From contig NZ_CP080531.1 in assembly GCF_024746835.1 (NCBI RefSeq), positions 744,001-808,000 of the forward strand: 64,000 nt of DNA, in the 5' to 3' direction. Positions within the stretch are counted from its first letter, which is position 1. Every line of letters begins with the position of its first letter. The stretch comes from Mesorhizobium sp. AR02 (GTDB taxonomy: Bacteria > Pseudomonadota > Alphaproteobacteria > Rhizobiales > Rhizobiaceae). Below the pieces are notes generated by a model, which saw nothing but the letters and a program-made list of their open reading frames with translations, searched no databases and was not told the DNA's origin. The position numbers and the translations under genes are program-made. Below, in pieces: positions 17,621 through 26,593 of the stretch.

Positions 17621-19099
17621 TCAGGCGTAATTGGCCCAGATGGCCTTCTGGCGCAGGAACGCCTCGATGCCGGCACGGCCCATATCCTTGCCGAAGCCGG
17701 ATCCCTTGTAACCGCCGGCCGGATAGGTGAACTCCGGGCCGCGCCCGTGCTGGTTGATCCAGACCATGCCGGCCTCGATCGAATCCGCTGCCTTGAGCGC
17801 CTTCTTCAAATCCGTGGTGTGGACGCTGGCGGCGAGCCCGTAGACCGGATGCGCCGCCTGAGCGAGGCCTTCCTCGAGATCAGCAAAGGTGCGTACGGTC
17901 AGCACCGGACCAAAAAACTCTTCCTTGAAACCGATATTGTCGTCGGAGACATTTTCGAGGATCGTCGGGGCGTAGAAACTACCCTCGTTGCGGCCTTCCA
18001 GCACCGTGCCGCCGGTGACCACCGAGGCGCCCTCGCCGATGCTGGCGCGGACCATCGTATCGATGTGCTCGAGCTGCTTGCGGCTGATGATCGGCGCGAA
18101 GGTCGTCGCCTCGTCCCAGGTCGGGCCAGCCTTGATCACCTTGGTCCGGGCGATGACGCGTTCGACAAGCTGATCGGCAATCTTGTCCTCGACGATCAGC
18201 CGCGAACCGGCCGTGCAGACCTGGCCGGCATTGTCCATGAATGCCGCCGCGACCCGGCCGGCCACGACATCGATATCACCGGCATCGGCCAGCACCAATT
18301 GCGGACTCTTGCCGCCGAGTTCAAGCGTGACGGGTTTGATGCCGGACTGGGCGGCCAGCGTCATGATGGCCACACCGGTCTGCGTGGAGCCGGTAAAGGA
18401 GATTTTCAATATATCGGGATGGCGCACGATCGCCGCTCCCGTCGTGTGCCCGTAACCGTTGACGACATTGAACAGGCCGGCCGGAATGCCGGCCTTGGCC
18501 GCGAGCTCCGCCAGCGCCAGAAGGCTGTGCGGGGTCAGCTCCGAGGTCTTCATCAGCACCGCATTGCCGGCGGCCAGCGCCGGGGCGAATTTCCAGGCCG
18601 CCGTGATCATCGGGAAGTTCCAGGGAACGATCGCGCCGACAATGCCGTAGGGCTCATGCTTGACGATGCTGAGCGCATTCGCCTCGGTCGAAGTGACCGT
18701 GCCTTCGATCTTGTCGCAGAATTCGGCGTAGTAGCGCACGACGCCAGCGGTGCGGACCGCGTCTCGAGCAATCGTCATCGAGATCAGCCGGCTCGATCCC
18801 ATCGCTTCCAGTTGGCCGAGATAGGTCGCGTTCTCCTCGATCAGCGCCGCGAGGCGCATCAGCGCGGCGGCACGATCGCGTGGCGCGATCTTCGCCCAGC
18901 GGCTCTGCGCCAGCGCCTTTTTGGCGGCATCGACGGCTTGCTGCACCGCCGCTTCGCCGCCATCGGTGATCACGCCCATGGGCTGGAGATCGGAGGGGCG
19001 GAGAACCTCGATTTCCGCGCCAGGCAGTTCAACGTACTGCCCGCCAATGTGATGGCCCCTGGGGACGGCGATTGTGGCCGGATCGAAACTCAGTGTCAT
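17621..19099 (-). CDS. NAD(P)-dependent aldehyde dehydrogenase
   Basis: A 492-residue class I/II ALDH. The catalytic cysteine is in NAGQVCTAGSRL and the glutamate in TLELGGKSPQ; the cofactor motifs are VPWNFPMITAAW and FTGSTQTGVAI. The start is ATG at 19099 with AAGGAAG upstream; the frame extends to 19189 without a better site. It is encoded directly upstream of the GMC oxidoreductase, so it probably oxidizes the aldehyde that enzyme makes. The 83-base gap to the transporter ATPase gene shows no other feature. Confidence 0.8.
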   Translation of the reverse strand: MTLSFDPATIAVPRGHHIGGQYVELPGAEIEVLRPSDLQPMGVITDGGEAAVQQAVDAAKKALAQSRWAKIAPRDRAAALMRLAALIEENATYLGQLEAMGSSRLISMTIARDAVRTAGVVRYYAEFCDKIEGTVTSTEANALSIVKHEPYGIVGAIVPWNFPMITAAWKFAPALAAGNAVLMKTSELTPHSLLALAELAAKAGIPAGLFNVVNGYGHTTGAAIVRHPDILKISFTGSTQTGVAIMTLAAQSGIKPVTLELGGKSPQLVLADAGDIDVVAGRVAAAFMDNAGQVCTAGSRLIVEDKIADQLVERVIARTKVIKAGPTWDEATTFAPIISRKQLEHIDTMVRASIGEGASVVTGGTVLEGRNEGSFYAPTILENVSDDNIGFKEEFFGPVLTVRTFADLEEGLAQAAHPVYGLAASVHTTDLKKALKAADSIEAGMVWINQHGRGPEFTYPAGGYKGSGFGKDMGRAGIEAFLRQKAIWANYA

Positions 19100-19182
19100 T
19101 GATGTCTTCCTTTTGCGGCCAGCTCGAAAGGGGGGCGCATTCGACGATGTCCGCTTGACTGTTTGCGTGAAGCGGCGTGCCG

Positions 19183-20043
19183 TCAGCACGCCTTCTCGGC
19201 TTCACGCGCCTCGAGGAACGGGCGAAGCAGATCCGCCGATTCATGAAAGCGTCCGACAAATGTCTTCAGACGCGGATGTTCGGGATGAAGCAGCACCTTG
19301 GCAGGCGGCCCCTGCTCGGCGACCAACCCCTGGTCGAGAAACACGACCCGATCGGCGACTTCGAAGGCAAAGCCCAGTTCGTGGGTGACGATCACCATGG
19401 TCATGCCGCTCCTGGCCAGTTCGACCATCGCCTTCATGACTTCGCCGACCAGTTCGGGGTCGAGTGCGGAGGTCGGCTCGTCGAACAGCATCACCTTGGG
19501 CTGCATGGCCATGGCTCTGGCGATCGCGACGCGCTGCTGCTGGCCGCCGGAAAGCTGGCGCGGATATTTTTCGACGTGCTGCGCCAGCCCCATCAGGTCG
19601 AGAAGCTTCAGCGCCGTTTGACGCGCCTGCTCCTTCGGCTCTTTCTTGACGATGACCGGGCCTTCCATGACGTTTTCGAGCGCCGTCATATGCGGGAAGA
19701 GATTGAACTGCTGGAAGACCATGCCGGTCTTGGAGCGGATGCGGTTGACCTCCTGGGCCGGTATCTGGGCGCCCTTGCCATCGGCCTGCCTGTCGAACAG
19801 CGTCTCGTCACCGATGACGATGCTGCCGCTGGTCGGAATGTTGAGCAGGTTGATGCAGCGCAGCAGCGAGGTCTTGCCCGATCCGCTGGCACCGATCAGG
19901 ACGACCACCTCGCCTTCGACGACCGAGAGGTGGATGCCGTTCAGCACACGCTTGTCGCCGAACTTCAGGCAGATGCCATCCAGCCGCAGGACAGGCTTGT
20001 CGCTCTTCTCCGGCACGGCAGAGTTGGTTTGGGTGGTGCTCAT
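19183..20043 (-). CDS. Polar amino-acid ABC transporter ATPase (GlnQ/HisP class)
   Basis: A 286-residue cytoplasmic ABC ATPase with Walker [10 protein letters not shown] near residue 51, signature [15 protein letters not shown] and Walker [13 protein letters not shown]. The Q-loop is FQQFNLFPH. It couples to the permease whose stop lies 1 base upstream of its start. Substrate specificity comes from the binding protein at 20770-21612. With an epimerase and several amino-acid and alcohol oxidizing enzymes in the operon, it probably imports a hydroxylated amino acid or related compound. Confidence 0.85.
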   Translation of the reverse strand: MSTTQTNSAVPEKSDKPVLRLDGICLKFGDKRVLNGIHLSVVEGEVVVLIGASGSGKTSLLRCINLLNIPTSGSIVIGDETLFDRQADGKGAQIPAQEVNRIRSKTGMVFQQFNLFPHMTALENVMEGPVIVKKEPKEQARQTALKLLDLMGLAQHVEKYPRQLSGGQQQRVAIARAMAMQPKVMLFDEPTSALDPELVGEVMKAMVELARSGMTMVIVTHELGFAFEVADRVVFLDQGLVAEQGPPAKVLLHPEHPRLKTFVGRFHESADLLRPFLEAREAEKAC

Positions 20044-20044
20044 T

Positions 20045-20695
20045 TTACGCTGGCCCGCTCTTTTCGAGTTTCCGGGACAGCAGCGTCAGCGGCACCAGGA
20101 TGATCAGGAAGATGGCGCCGACGGCGGTGTAAACCTCCATCGGCCGATAGGTGAAACTCGAGATATAGCTCGCCTGATAGAGAAGGTCCGGAACCGTGAT
20201 CATCGACAGCAGCGTCGTGTTCTTCATCTGGATGATCGACTGGCCGGCGAGTGGCGGGATCATCTTGCGGAAGGCCTGCGGCAGGATGATGCGGCGCATG
20301 CGCTGGCCATAGGACATGCCGATGGCGGTTGCCGCATCGGTCTGGCCTGGGTCGACCGACTGGACGCCGGCGCGCAGGATTTCAGCGTAGAAGGAGCCGA
20401 CATAGCAGCTCAGCCCGATGAAGCCGGCCCAGAATTTCGTGACATTGATGCCGGCGAAGATCGGGAAGGCGTAATAGACCCACAGAAGCGTGACGAGCAG
20501 CGGAATGTTGCGGAAGAACTCGACATAGATCTGGCCGAGGACGACCAGCGGCTTGAACGTGCTCAGTTGGATAAGCCCGATGAACAGGCCGATCAGCATG
20601 CCCGCACCGATGGTGATGACGGTGAAGTAGAGCGTCATCAGCAGGCCCTGCCAGAGCAGCCCGATATTGTTGGTTATGACTGTATAGTCGAACAT
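20045..20695 (-). CDS. Polar amino-acid ABC transporter permease
   Basis: A 216-residue HisM-type inner-membrane permease with about five hydrophobic helices. The ATPase-docking loop contains [24 protein letters not shown] near residues 135-158. I chose ATG at 20695 (MFDYTVITN), which has GAGGA upstream. Only one permease gene is present, so the channel is probably a homodimer. A strong hairpin precedes it on the transcript. Confidence 0.85.
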   Translation of the reverse strand: MFDYTVITNNIGLLWQGLLMTLYFTVITIGAGMLIGLFIGLIQLSTFKPLVVLGQIYVEFFRNIPLLVTLLWVYYAFPIFAGINVTKFWAGFIGLSCYVGSFYAEILRAGVQSVDPGQTDAATAIGMSYGQRMRRIILPQAFRKMIPPLAGQSIIQMKNTTLLSMITVPDLLYQASYISSFTYRPMEVYTAVGAIFLIILVPLTLLSRKLEKSGPA

Positions 20696-20731
20696 GGCGT
20701 CCTCACTGGTTCGATGCACGTCCAGTGGTGG

Positions 20732-20762
20732 CCTGACCGCCGCACCAGGCGGCGGTCAGGCT
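20732..20762. terminator. Strong intercistronic hairpin after the solute-binding protein gene
   Basis: GCCTGACCGCCG (20732-20743) and CGGCGGTCAGGC (20751-20762) form a perfect 12-base stem with a 7-base loop. On the minus strand it starts 7 bases after the binding-protein stop and lies before the permease gene. There is no T-run. In operons of this kind such hairpins stabilize the upstream mRNA or partly terminate, giving more binding protein than permease. Confidence 0.7.
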
Positions 20763-20769
20763 GTTGCGA

Positions 20770-21612
20770 TCAGAAGGAGAAACCTGCCGGAAGGATCGAC
20801 AGGTCGATGCCGCGGGCTTCCCAGGAACGGGCAAGCTTGCCCTGGGCGAGGCCGAGCGAGCGCTCCTGCAGGATCCAGTTGGTCAGGAAGTTGATGAAGC
20901 CGGCATTACCGGGCTTGCGGGCGACGGCCAGCGTTGCCGGATTGCGCAGGATCGGCTCAGGCAACGAGACATTGCCGATCTTCTGGTTGGTGATCTGCAG
21001 CGCATCGAAAATGGAGAGCACGACGCCATCGGCGCGGCCGGCTTGCAATTCCATCAGCGCCAGGCCACGATCTTCGACCGGCGTGATCTTGGCCTTCGGC
21101 AGCAGCGCTTCGGCGACCACCTGCATGGTGCTGCCCTTCTGCACGACGACGGTCTTGTCCGGCGAATTGAGCTCGGCCCAGGTCTTGACCGGCTTGCCGG
21201 GAGGCGTCAGCACGGCCCAGGCGTCGGTGAACAGCGGCTCCCAGAGATAGTCGACGACGAGGCCACGCTTCGGGTTCGGATTGACGCCGATGGCGATATC
21301 GATCTTGTTGGCCTGGAAGTCGGCGGCCAGATTGCCCCAGGTCGTCTCGACAGGTTCGAGCTTGACGCCGAGCTGGGTTGCGATCTCGCCCAGGAATTCG
21401 TAGTAGAAGCCGCTCCACTGGCCGGTGGCCGGATCCTTGATATAGCCCGGCTCCTCGCCGGTCATCACTGGCACCTTGAGCACACCGCTGGCGCGGATCT
21501 GGTCGATGACGGCGGACGGATTGTCGTCCGCGGAAGCCGCGATCGGCGCCGTGAGCAGGCCAAGGCCAATGGTCAAAGCGGCCATGAACGTACGCATTAC
21601 TGTCAATTTCAT
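20770..21612 (-). CDS. Polar amino-acid ABC transporter substrate-binding protein
   Basis: A 280-residue periplasmic SBP_bac_3 protein. The signal peptide covers about residues 1-28 (MKLTVMRTF, then Ala/Leu-rich, cleavage near AASA-DD). The mature domain has the family pattern SGVLKVPVMTGEEPGY, FYYEFLGEIATQLGVKLE and NKIDIAIGVNPNPKR. The start is ATG at 21612 with AAGGGGAA upstream. It delivers substrate to the permease and ATPase that follow. It lies 29 bases downstream of the hydroxyproline-epimerase-like gene, suggesting the two share a substrate. Confidence 0.85.
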   Translation of the reverse strand: MKLTVMRTFMAALTIGLGLLTAPIAASADDNPSAVIDQIRASGVLKVPVMTGEEPGYIKDPATGQWSGFYYEFLGEIATQLGVKLEPVETTWGNLAADFQANKIDIAIGVNPNPKRGLVVDYLWEPLFTDAWAVLTPPGKPVKTWAELNSPDKTVVVQKGSTMQVVAEALLPKAKITPVEDRGLALMELQAGRADGVVLSIFDALQITNQKIGNVSLPEPILRNPATLAVARKPGNAGFINFLTNWILQERSLGLAQGKLARSWEARGIDLSILPAGFSF

Positions 21613-21641
21613 GTCATTCCCCTTTTCTGAGTTTTTGGTGA

Positions 21642-22634
21642 TTACCGGGCTAGAAATCCCTTCGAGAGAGGGTCGCCCTTCTCGAAGTAGATCGTCTGGG
21701 TCGAGGTGATGAAGGCCGAGCCCTCGATCTCGATGATCATCGCCTCGCGGCCTTGCTCCTCGACGCGCCGTTGCAGGCGCGCCTCGAACGGAATGCCGAA
21801 GATGTTCCGGGCGTGGTAAGTCTGGTCGGGACCGATCAGCCCCTTCTCCAGCAGATAGGTCAGGCGCGCCGACGTGCCGGTGCCGCAAGGCGAGCGGTCG
21901 AACTTGTTGGATTCCAGGACAAGAAAATGCGTCGCCGAGTGCTCGCTGTCGGCATCGTGGAACAGCACGCTCGGCGCGGCCGCGCCCGCCAGCAGCGGCA
22001 GGTCCTTCGTCGCCGCCTTGATCGCGGCCTTGATCCTGGCGCCGGCCAGCATCAGGGCCGATGCATTGTCCGGGACCAGCTTGAAGCCGAGTGGCGCAGC
22101 ATTCACCAGCGCGTACCACATGCCGGCATAGACAATCGCGGCATCGACCTTGCCGACACCTTCAACGGAGACGCTCAGGTGCTCCAGTCCGACATAGCTC
22201 GGGACGTTGGCGATCCGCACGCGGTCCAGCGAGCCGTCTTCGTTCCAGATCAGGTGAACGGTCACCACTCCGGCTGGCGTTTCCAACGTGAAGCTGTCGC
22301 CCGTTTCGACAGAAATCTGGCCTGTGAAGGCCAGCGTCCTGGCAAGGCCGATCGTGCCGTGACCGCACATATCGAGATAGACATAGGACGAGATGAAGAA
22401 CGCGCCATAGTCGGCGACTTCAGAGGCGACCGGCACGAGACCGACCATGGCGGCATGGCCGCGCGGCTCATGCAGCAGTGCGGCGCGCAGATGGTCGAAG
22501 TGCTGGCGGAAATGGTCCCGCTTCTCCCGCACGCTCGAGCCGGAGAGTTTCGGAATACCACTTAGGATGACGCGCGTCGGGTGGCCGGCTGTGTGGGAAT
22601 CGATGACGCTGAACGCTGACGAGAAGCTGGACAC
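21642..22634 (-). CDS. Proline racemase family protein, 4-hydroxyproline 2-epimerase type
   Basis: A 330-residue cytoplasmic member of the proline racemase family. Both active-site positions are cysteine: DMCGHGTIG near residue 90 and DRSPCGTGTSA near 252. Having both cysteines favours racemase or epimerase activity; trans-3-hydroxyproline dehydratases have threonine at the second site. The usual role is conversion of trans-4-hydroxy-L-proline to cis-4-hydroxy-D-proline for later oxidation. The start is GTG at 22634. It lies 3 bases after the GntR stop, so regulator and enzyme are co-transcribed. Confidence 0.75.
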   Translation of the reverse strand: MSSFSSAFSVIDSHTAGHPTRVILSGIPKLSGSSVREKRDHFRQHFDHLRAALLHEPRGHAAMVGLVPVASEVADYGAFFISSYVYLDMCGHGTIGLARTLAFTGQISVETGDSFTLETPAGVVTVHLIWNEDGSLDRVRIANVPSYVGLEHLSVSVEGVGKVDAAIVYAGMWYALVNAAPLGFKLVPDNASALMLAGARIKAAIKAATKDLPLLAGAAAPSVLFHDADSEHSATHFLVLESNKFDRSPCGTGTSARLTYLLEKGLIGPDQTYHARNIFGIPFEARLQRRVEEQGREAMIIEIEGSAFITSTQTIYFEKGDPLSKGFLAR

Positions 22635-22637
22635 GAA

Positions 22638-23318
22638 CTAGCCCTCTCCGAAGGCGTCGCGAATGCCGGCCCGCATGCTCTGCCAGATTTCCCGGATGAG
22701 GTTTTCGGTCATCGCCTTGGCGCTTTCGCCATCGCCTGCGGTGATCGCATTATAGATGCGGGCGGTGTCGTCCAGCGACAGCTGGATGATCTTCGGATCT
22801 TGCTCATAGGCGTGATAGCGGTAGCGCAAGGCCTGCTTTTCCAACCCGCCGAGCAGGCGCGTCAGCGTCTTGTTGCCGGCCAGCGTGTAGGTCAGGAAAG
22901 AGCCGCGCACGTCGACGATGAAGAACTGCCTTGCATCGTTCCTGGCCTGGGCCTGCTTCAGCTCCGACAAAAGGTTCTTGAACTCGGCCTTCTTATCGAT
23001 GTCGGCGGATTCGGCCGCCTGCTTGGCGACCAGCCCTTCGAGTTCGATGCGGCAAGTATAGACCTCGTCGAAATCGCGTTGCGACATCGGCGAGACCCAG
23101 ATGCCGCGCCTGGCCTCGCGCATCACCAGACCGTCGCGCTCGAGCAGCCTCAGCGCCTCGCGCACCGGCGACCGGCTGACGCCGTAGCGCGCGGCGACCA
23201 TTTCCTCGGTCAACCGTTCCCGCGACTTGAGGCGGCCGAAGATGATCTCTTCCTCGAGCATCTCGGCGAGATTCTCCGGGATGGCGACCGACAATTTCTG
23301 GATGCGCGCTAAAATCAT
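22638..23318 (-). CDS. GntR family (FadR/FCD) transcriptional regulator
   Basis: A 226-residue regulator. The winged helix lies at residues about 15-80 (LTEEMVAARYGVSRSPVREALRLLERDGLV). The all-alpha FCD ligand domain follows, with its typical metal-binding positions spread over residues 95-215. It is the first gene of the leftward hydroxy-amino-acid operon. The start region overlaps a palindrome-rich 23329-23347 site that also faces the divergent ALDH gene at 23430, so it probably controls both directions. Confidence 0.8.
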   Translation of the reverse strand: MILARIQKLSVAIPENLAEMLEEEIIFGRLKSRERLTEEMVAARYGVSRSPVREALRLLERDGLVMREARRGIWVSPMSQRDFDEVYTCRIELEGLVAKQAAESADIDKKAEFKNLLSELKQAQARNDARQFFIVDVRGSFLTYTLAGNKTLTRLLGGLEKQALRYRYHAYEQDPKIIQLSLDDTARIYNAITAGDGESAKAMTENLIREIWQSMRAGIRDAFGEG

Positions 23319-23328
23319 GTCGACACCA

Positions 23329-23347
23329 TACTGTATACAATGTACAG
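23329..23347. promoter_or_regulatory. Candidate FCD-GntR operator between gntR and ALDH genes
   Basis: The sequence TACTGTATACAATGTACAG contains the palindromes TGTATACA (23332-23339) and TGTACA (23341-23346). The half-sites resemble the TnGTnnACnA pattern of FadR-family operators. It lies 11 bases upstream of the GntR start codon and about 85 bases upstream of the divergent ALDH gene. Confidence 0.5.
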
Positions 23348-23429
23348 GTCAAGCCATCGCGGAAACTTTCTTGTGACGTGCAATCTGCCGGCGGCTTTCC
23401 GCGCCCCGTCGGGCTGAAAGGGCCAGGAC

Positions 23430-24860
23430 ATGTATCCAGAGACGATCGAGCTGCTGATTGACGGCGTGTGGTGCCAGGGGGCGGACGGCAAGTCCGAACC
23501 ATTGATCAACCCCGCCACCGAGGAGGTGCTGGCCAGCGTGCCGCATGCCACACAGGCCGATCTCGACCATGCTCTCGCGGCCGCGCTCAAAGGCTTCAAG
23601 CTGTGGAAGACGATGACCGCGATGCAGCGCTGGGCGATCATGGACAAGGCGGCCGACCTGATCGAGCAGCGCAAGGACACCATCGCCCGCATCCTGACGA
23701 TGGAAAACGGCAAGGCACTGGCCGAGGCGACTGGCGAGGTGCAGTTCGCGGCGGACGCGACCCGCTGGTATGCGGAGGAAGGCAAGCGCGCCTATGGCCG
23801 CATCGTCCCTGCCCGGCTGCCCGGCGTGCGGCAGATGGTGTTCAAGGAGCCGGTCGGCCCGGTCGTCGCCTTCGCCGCCTGGAACTTCCCGGCCAGCAAT
23901 GTCATCCGCAAGATCTCGGGCGCGCTCGGCGCCGGCTGCTCGATCATCCTGAAGCCGGCGGAAGAAACGCCGGGAACCGCCGTCGCCATCGCCCGCTGCT
24001 TCCAGGACGCCGGACTGCCGGCAGGCGTGCTGAACATCGTGTTCGGCGAGCCGGCCAAGGTCTCGTCCTATCTCATCGCCTCACCGATCCCGAAGAAGGT
24101 TTCGCTGACGGGGTCGACCGCGGTTGGCAAGCTGTTGCAGAAGCAGGCGGCGGACACGCTCAAGCGCTGCACCATGGAGCTGGGCGGCCACGCCCCGGTC
24201 ATCGTCTATGAGGATGCCGACCTCGACAAGACGCTCGATACGGTCGTTACCTTCAAGTTCCGCAATGCCGGCCAGGTATGCACCTCACCGACCCGCTTCT
24301 ATGTGCATGAGGCTGTCTATGACCGTTTCATCGACGGTTTCGCCTCGCGCGCCGAAAAGCTCAAGATCGGCGACGGCCTCGACACGAGCGTGCAGATGGG
24401 CCCGATGATCGCGCCGCGGCGGCTCGACGCCATGGACGGTTTCGTCAGCGATGCTACGGCGAAGGGCGCGAGCGTCGTCACCGGCGGCAAGCGGATCGGC
24501 AACAAGGGTTATTTCTACGGGCCGACATTGTTGAAGGACGTGCCGGATACGGCGCGCATCATGTCGGAGGAGCCGTTCGGGCCGATCGCGCCAACCACCA
24601 CCTTTTCAACCTTCGACGATATGATCGAGCGGGCGAACGCCCTGCCTTACGGCCTGGCTTCCTTCGTCTTCACCCGCAATCTCAGCCTCGCCCAAAAGAC
24701 CGAGGCGGCGCTGGAGGCCGGCATGGTCGGCGTCAACCACATGATGGTGTCGACACCGGAAACGCCGTTCGGCGGCGTCAACGAATCCGGCTATGGCTCG
24801 GAGAGCGGTATCGAAGGCCTCGATGCCTATCTGCGGACGAAGTTCGTGACTGAGATGTAA
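23430..24860 (+). CDS. Semialdehyde dehydrogenase, NAD(P)-dependent (GabD/2-oxoglutarate-semialdehyde type)
   Basis: A 476-residue ALDH. The catalytic cysteine is in NAGQVCTSPTRFYV and the glutamate in TMELGGHAPVIV; the cofactor region is FAAWNFPASN and LTGSTAVG. It diverges from the GntR regulator of the hydroxy-amino-acid operon. In hydroxyproline breakdown the last step is oxidation of 2-oxoglutarate semialdehyde, a plausible role here. Succinate-semialdehyde dehydrogenase is an equally usual annotation for this group. Confidence 0.8.
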   Translation: MYPETIELLIDGVWCQGADGKSEPLINPATEEVLASVPHATQADLDHALAAALKGFKLWKTMTAMQRWAIMDKAADLIEQRKDTIARILTMENGKALAEATGEVQFAADATRWYAEEGKRAYGRIVPARLPGVRQMVFKEPVGPVVAFAAWNFPASNVIRKISGALGAGCSIILKPAEETPGTAVAIARCFQDAGLPAGVLNIVFGEPAKVSSYLIASPIPKKVSLTGSTAVGKLLQKQAADTLKRCTMELGGHAPVIVYEDADLDKTLDTVVTFKFRNAGQVCTSPTRFYVHEAVYDRFIDGFASRAEKLKIGDGLDTSVQMGPMIAPRRLDAMDGFVSDATAKGASVVTGGKRIGNKGYFYGPTLLKDVPDTARIMSEEPFGPIAPTTTFSTFDDMIERANALPYGLASFVFTRNLSLAQKTEAALEAGMVGVNHMMVSTPETPFGGVNESGYGSESGIEGLDAYLRTKFVTEM

Positions 24861-24866
24861 GGCGGC

Positions 24867-24888
24867 GGGCCGCTACACGCGGCGGCCC
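24867..24888. terminator. Bidirectional terminator-like hairpin between convergent genes
   Basis: GGGCCGC and GCGGC-GGCCC flank the loop TACAC in the 31-base gap between the ALDH gene (ends 24860, plus) and the flavoprotein gene (ends 24892, minus). The stem is GC-rich with a small bulge and has no clear T-run. Position between convergent stops supports a shared transcript end. Confidence 0.5.
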
Positions 24889-24891
24889 GAT

Positions 24892-26211
24892 CTAGAGACT
24901 GGGGCCCAGCTCGATCGGGCTGCCGTCGCTGAACCGGGCTTGACGGAACCTGTGAAGATTATGTCCGATCTCGTTTCCCTGGACGAGGTCGGACACGATA
25001 CGGCCCATCCCGGGTCCGATGCCGAAGCCGTGGCCACTCATCCCGGTGGCGATAACGAGACCCGGAATTTCAACGGCACGATCGACGATTGGGACGACAT
25101 CCGGCATCGCATCGATCATGCCCGCCCAGCTCGCCTTGATCGGCACTGCCTTGAATTGTGGGAAAAGTGCCGTGAATTCGCGGTCGATATCACGCAGCGC
25201 CGAGGCTTTGGGAGCGGGATTGAGGATGCGCATCCGTTCGAACGGGCTTTCCTCGTCCGCGTTCCATTTGCGTGGGGTTGACCAGCTGTCCGGATAGCCT
25301 CGCGGCGCCGCCGGCAAATAGTGGGTGCCAAAAGGATTGGCCATCAGGGCGGGACCGTATTTGCGCGCGTGACGAAACGCGTCAGGCCCGACATAGAGCT
25401 GATTGGAGCCTCCCGATGCGAGCGTATAACCGCCATCCTGCCGGCGCCGGAATGCGATATGGTCGTCGGCGACGGCGCCCGCATGGATTTCGGGCATGGG
25501 TTCGGTCGCGGCGACGGTCGCCCTGACGCTGAGCTGCGGGATGGAGACGCCGTGTGCGCGCAGGAAGAGCGACGTCCACGCACCGCTTGCCACGACAGCG
25601 TTCGAGGTGGCGATACGACCCTGCTCGGTCCAGACGCCGCCGATGCGTCCAGCCGATATGTCGAGCATACGCGCCGCACAATTCTCGATGATCGTGACGC
25701 CCTGTCGGGCGGCCAGGCGGGCAAGCGCGGGCACCGCGACCCTGGGCTCGGCGCGCATGTCCGACGGGGTGGTCATTGCGCCCTTGAAGGAGCGCGACAT
25801 GGCCGGGATCAGCTTGGCTGTCTCGCCTTGGTCAAGGAGACGCGTGTCGACGCCGTGGATCTCAGCGATCTTCAGGAATTTGGCGAAGCCGGCCATCTCC
25901 TTGTCGGTTCGCGCAAGATAGGTGACGCCCGTCTGCTTCAGTCCGATGTCCTCGCAGCATTCCTCGGCCAGTTGACGCCACAGGCGTTGCGCTTCGATGA
26001 CAACAGGCAGTTCAGCGGCATCGCGACCCTGCTGCCGGATCCAGCCCCAGTTGCGCGACGATTGCTCGCCGGCGATCCGCCCCTTTTCCACCAACGTCAC
26101 TGAAATGTTCCGTCGCGCCAAGAACAAGGCCGTCGTCACGCCGATGACGCCACCGCCGATGATCACAACCTCCGAAGCCTTCGGCAACGGCGCTTGAAAC
26201 TGGATCGGCAT
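24892..26211 (-). CDS. FAD-dependent amino-acid oxidoreductase (DAO family)
   Basis: About 439 residues. The N-terminal FAD fold is EVVIIGGGVIGVTTALFLARRN, followed by the conserved GEQSSRNWGWIRQQGRD, typical of a DadA/SoxB-like subgroup. The second FAD contact near the C-terminus is GMSGHGFGIGPGMGRIVSD. It should oxidize an amino or imino acid. It is the second such flavoprotein in this region (see 13827-15092). I chose ATG at 26211; a TTG at 26238 would add 9 residues. It converges on the ALDH gene and is not in the long operon. Confidence 0.7.
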   Translation of the reverse strand: MPIQFQAPLPKASEVVIIGGGVIGVTTALFLARRNISVTLVEKGRIAGEQSSRNWGWIRQQGRDAAELPVVIEAQRLWRQLAEECCEDIGLKQTGVTYLARTDKEMAGFAKFLKIAEIHGVDTRLLDQGETAKLIPAMSRSFKGAMTTPSDMRAEPRVAVPALARLAARQGVTIIENCAARMLDISAGRIGGVWTEQGRIATSNAVVASGAWTSLFLRAHGVSIPQLSVRATVAATEPMPEIHAGAVADDHIAFRRRQDGGYTLASGGSNQLYVGPDAFRHARKYGPALMANPFGTHYLPAAPRGYPDSWSTPRKWNADEESPFERMRILNPAPKASALRDIDREFTALFPQFKAVPIKASWAGMIDAMPDVVPIVDRAVEIPGLVIATGMSGHGFGIGPGMGRIVSDLVQGNEIGHNLHRFRQARFSDGSPIELGPSL

Positions 26212-26593
26212 GGCCTCGGTGAACGGAAAACGTGTCAAGGAAGACGGCCCTCTTAGTATTCACGGCGGTGCCGGCTCTCGCTGCCGGACTGGCCGCTTGC
26301 GTGGAATGTCGGCGATGCGTGACAGAACTGATAGGGGGCGAGCTGGAGAATCTGTGCGTCAATGCGGTGAATTGTTTGTGCCAGCGAATGTCGCCTCGAC
26401 ACTCCTCGCATGAACTTTGGCGGCAACGCCGCAAGCGCCCAGCGACGCCAGTAGCGGCACCGCCTGTCAGGCACAGTGCGACGGCGCCATTGGCCCCTTG
26501 AAGGGGCAAGTCGGACACGCGTAACATTGCACCATCAGAACTGAGTCTGCTTCATTCGTCCGGGCTAATGTCCGGATTGGACTGGATATTTCC
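26212..26593. other. Intergenic region, no gene seen
   Basis: These 382 bases separate the divergent flavoprotein and ABC exporter genes. They contain a short palindrome GCCCCTTGAAGGGGC (26493-26507) and no frame with convincing coding character. Promoters for both directions should lie here, but I cannot place them. Confidence 0.5.

Noticed and set aside
13827..26211. Calling the flavoproteins and epimerase lhp genes for hydroxyproline outright.
   Set aside because: No DapA-like deaminase is visible and GMC oxidoreductase and aldolase genes are extra, so the substrate is not certain enough for gene symbols.
26232..26501. An 89-residue plus-strand frame with a lipoprotein-like start (MSRKTALLVF, then LAAC).
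   Set aside because: It starts antisense to the flavoprotein gene, has no clear ribosome-binding site, and its remaining part has no protein-like pattern. The lipobox can arise by chance.
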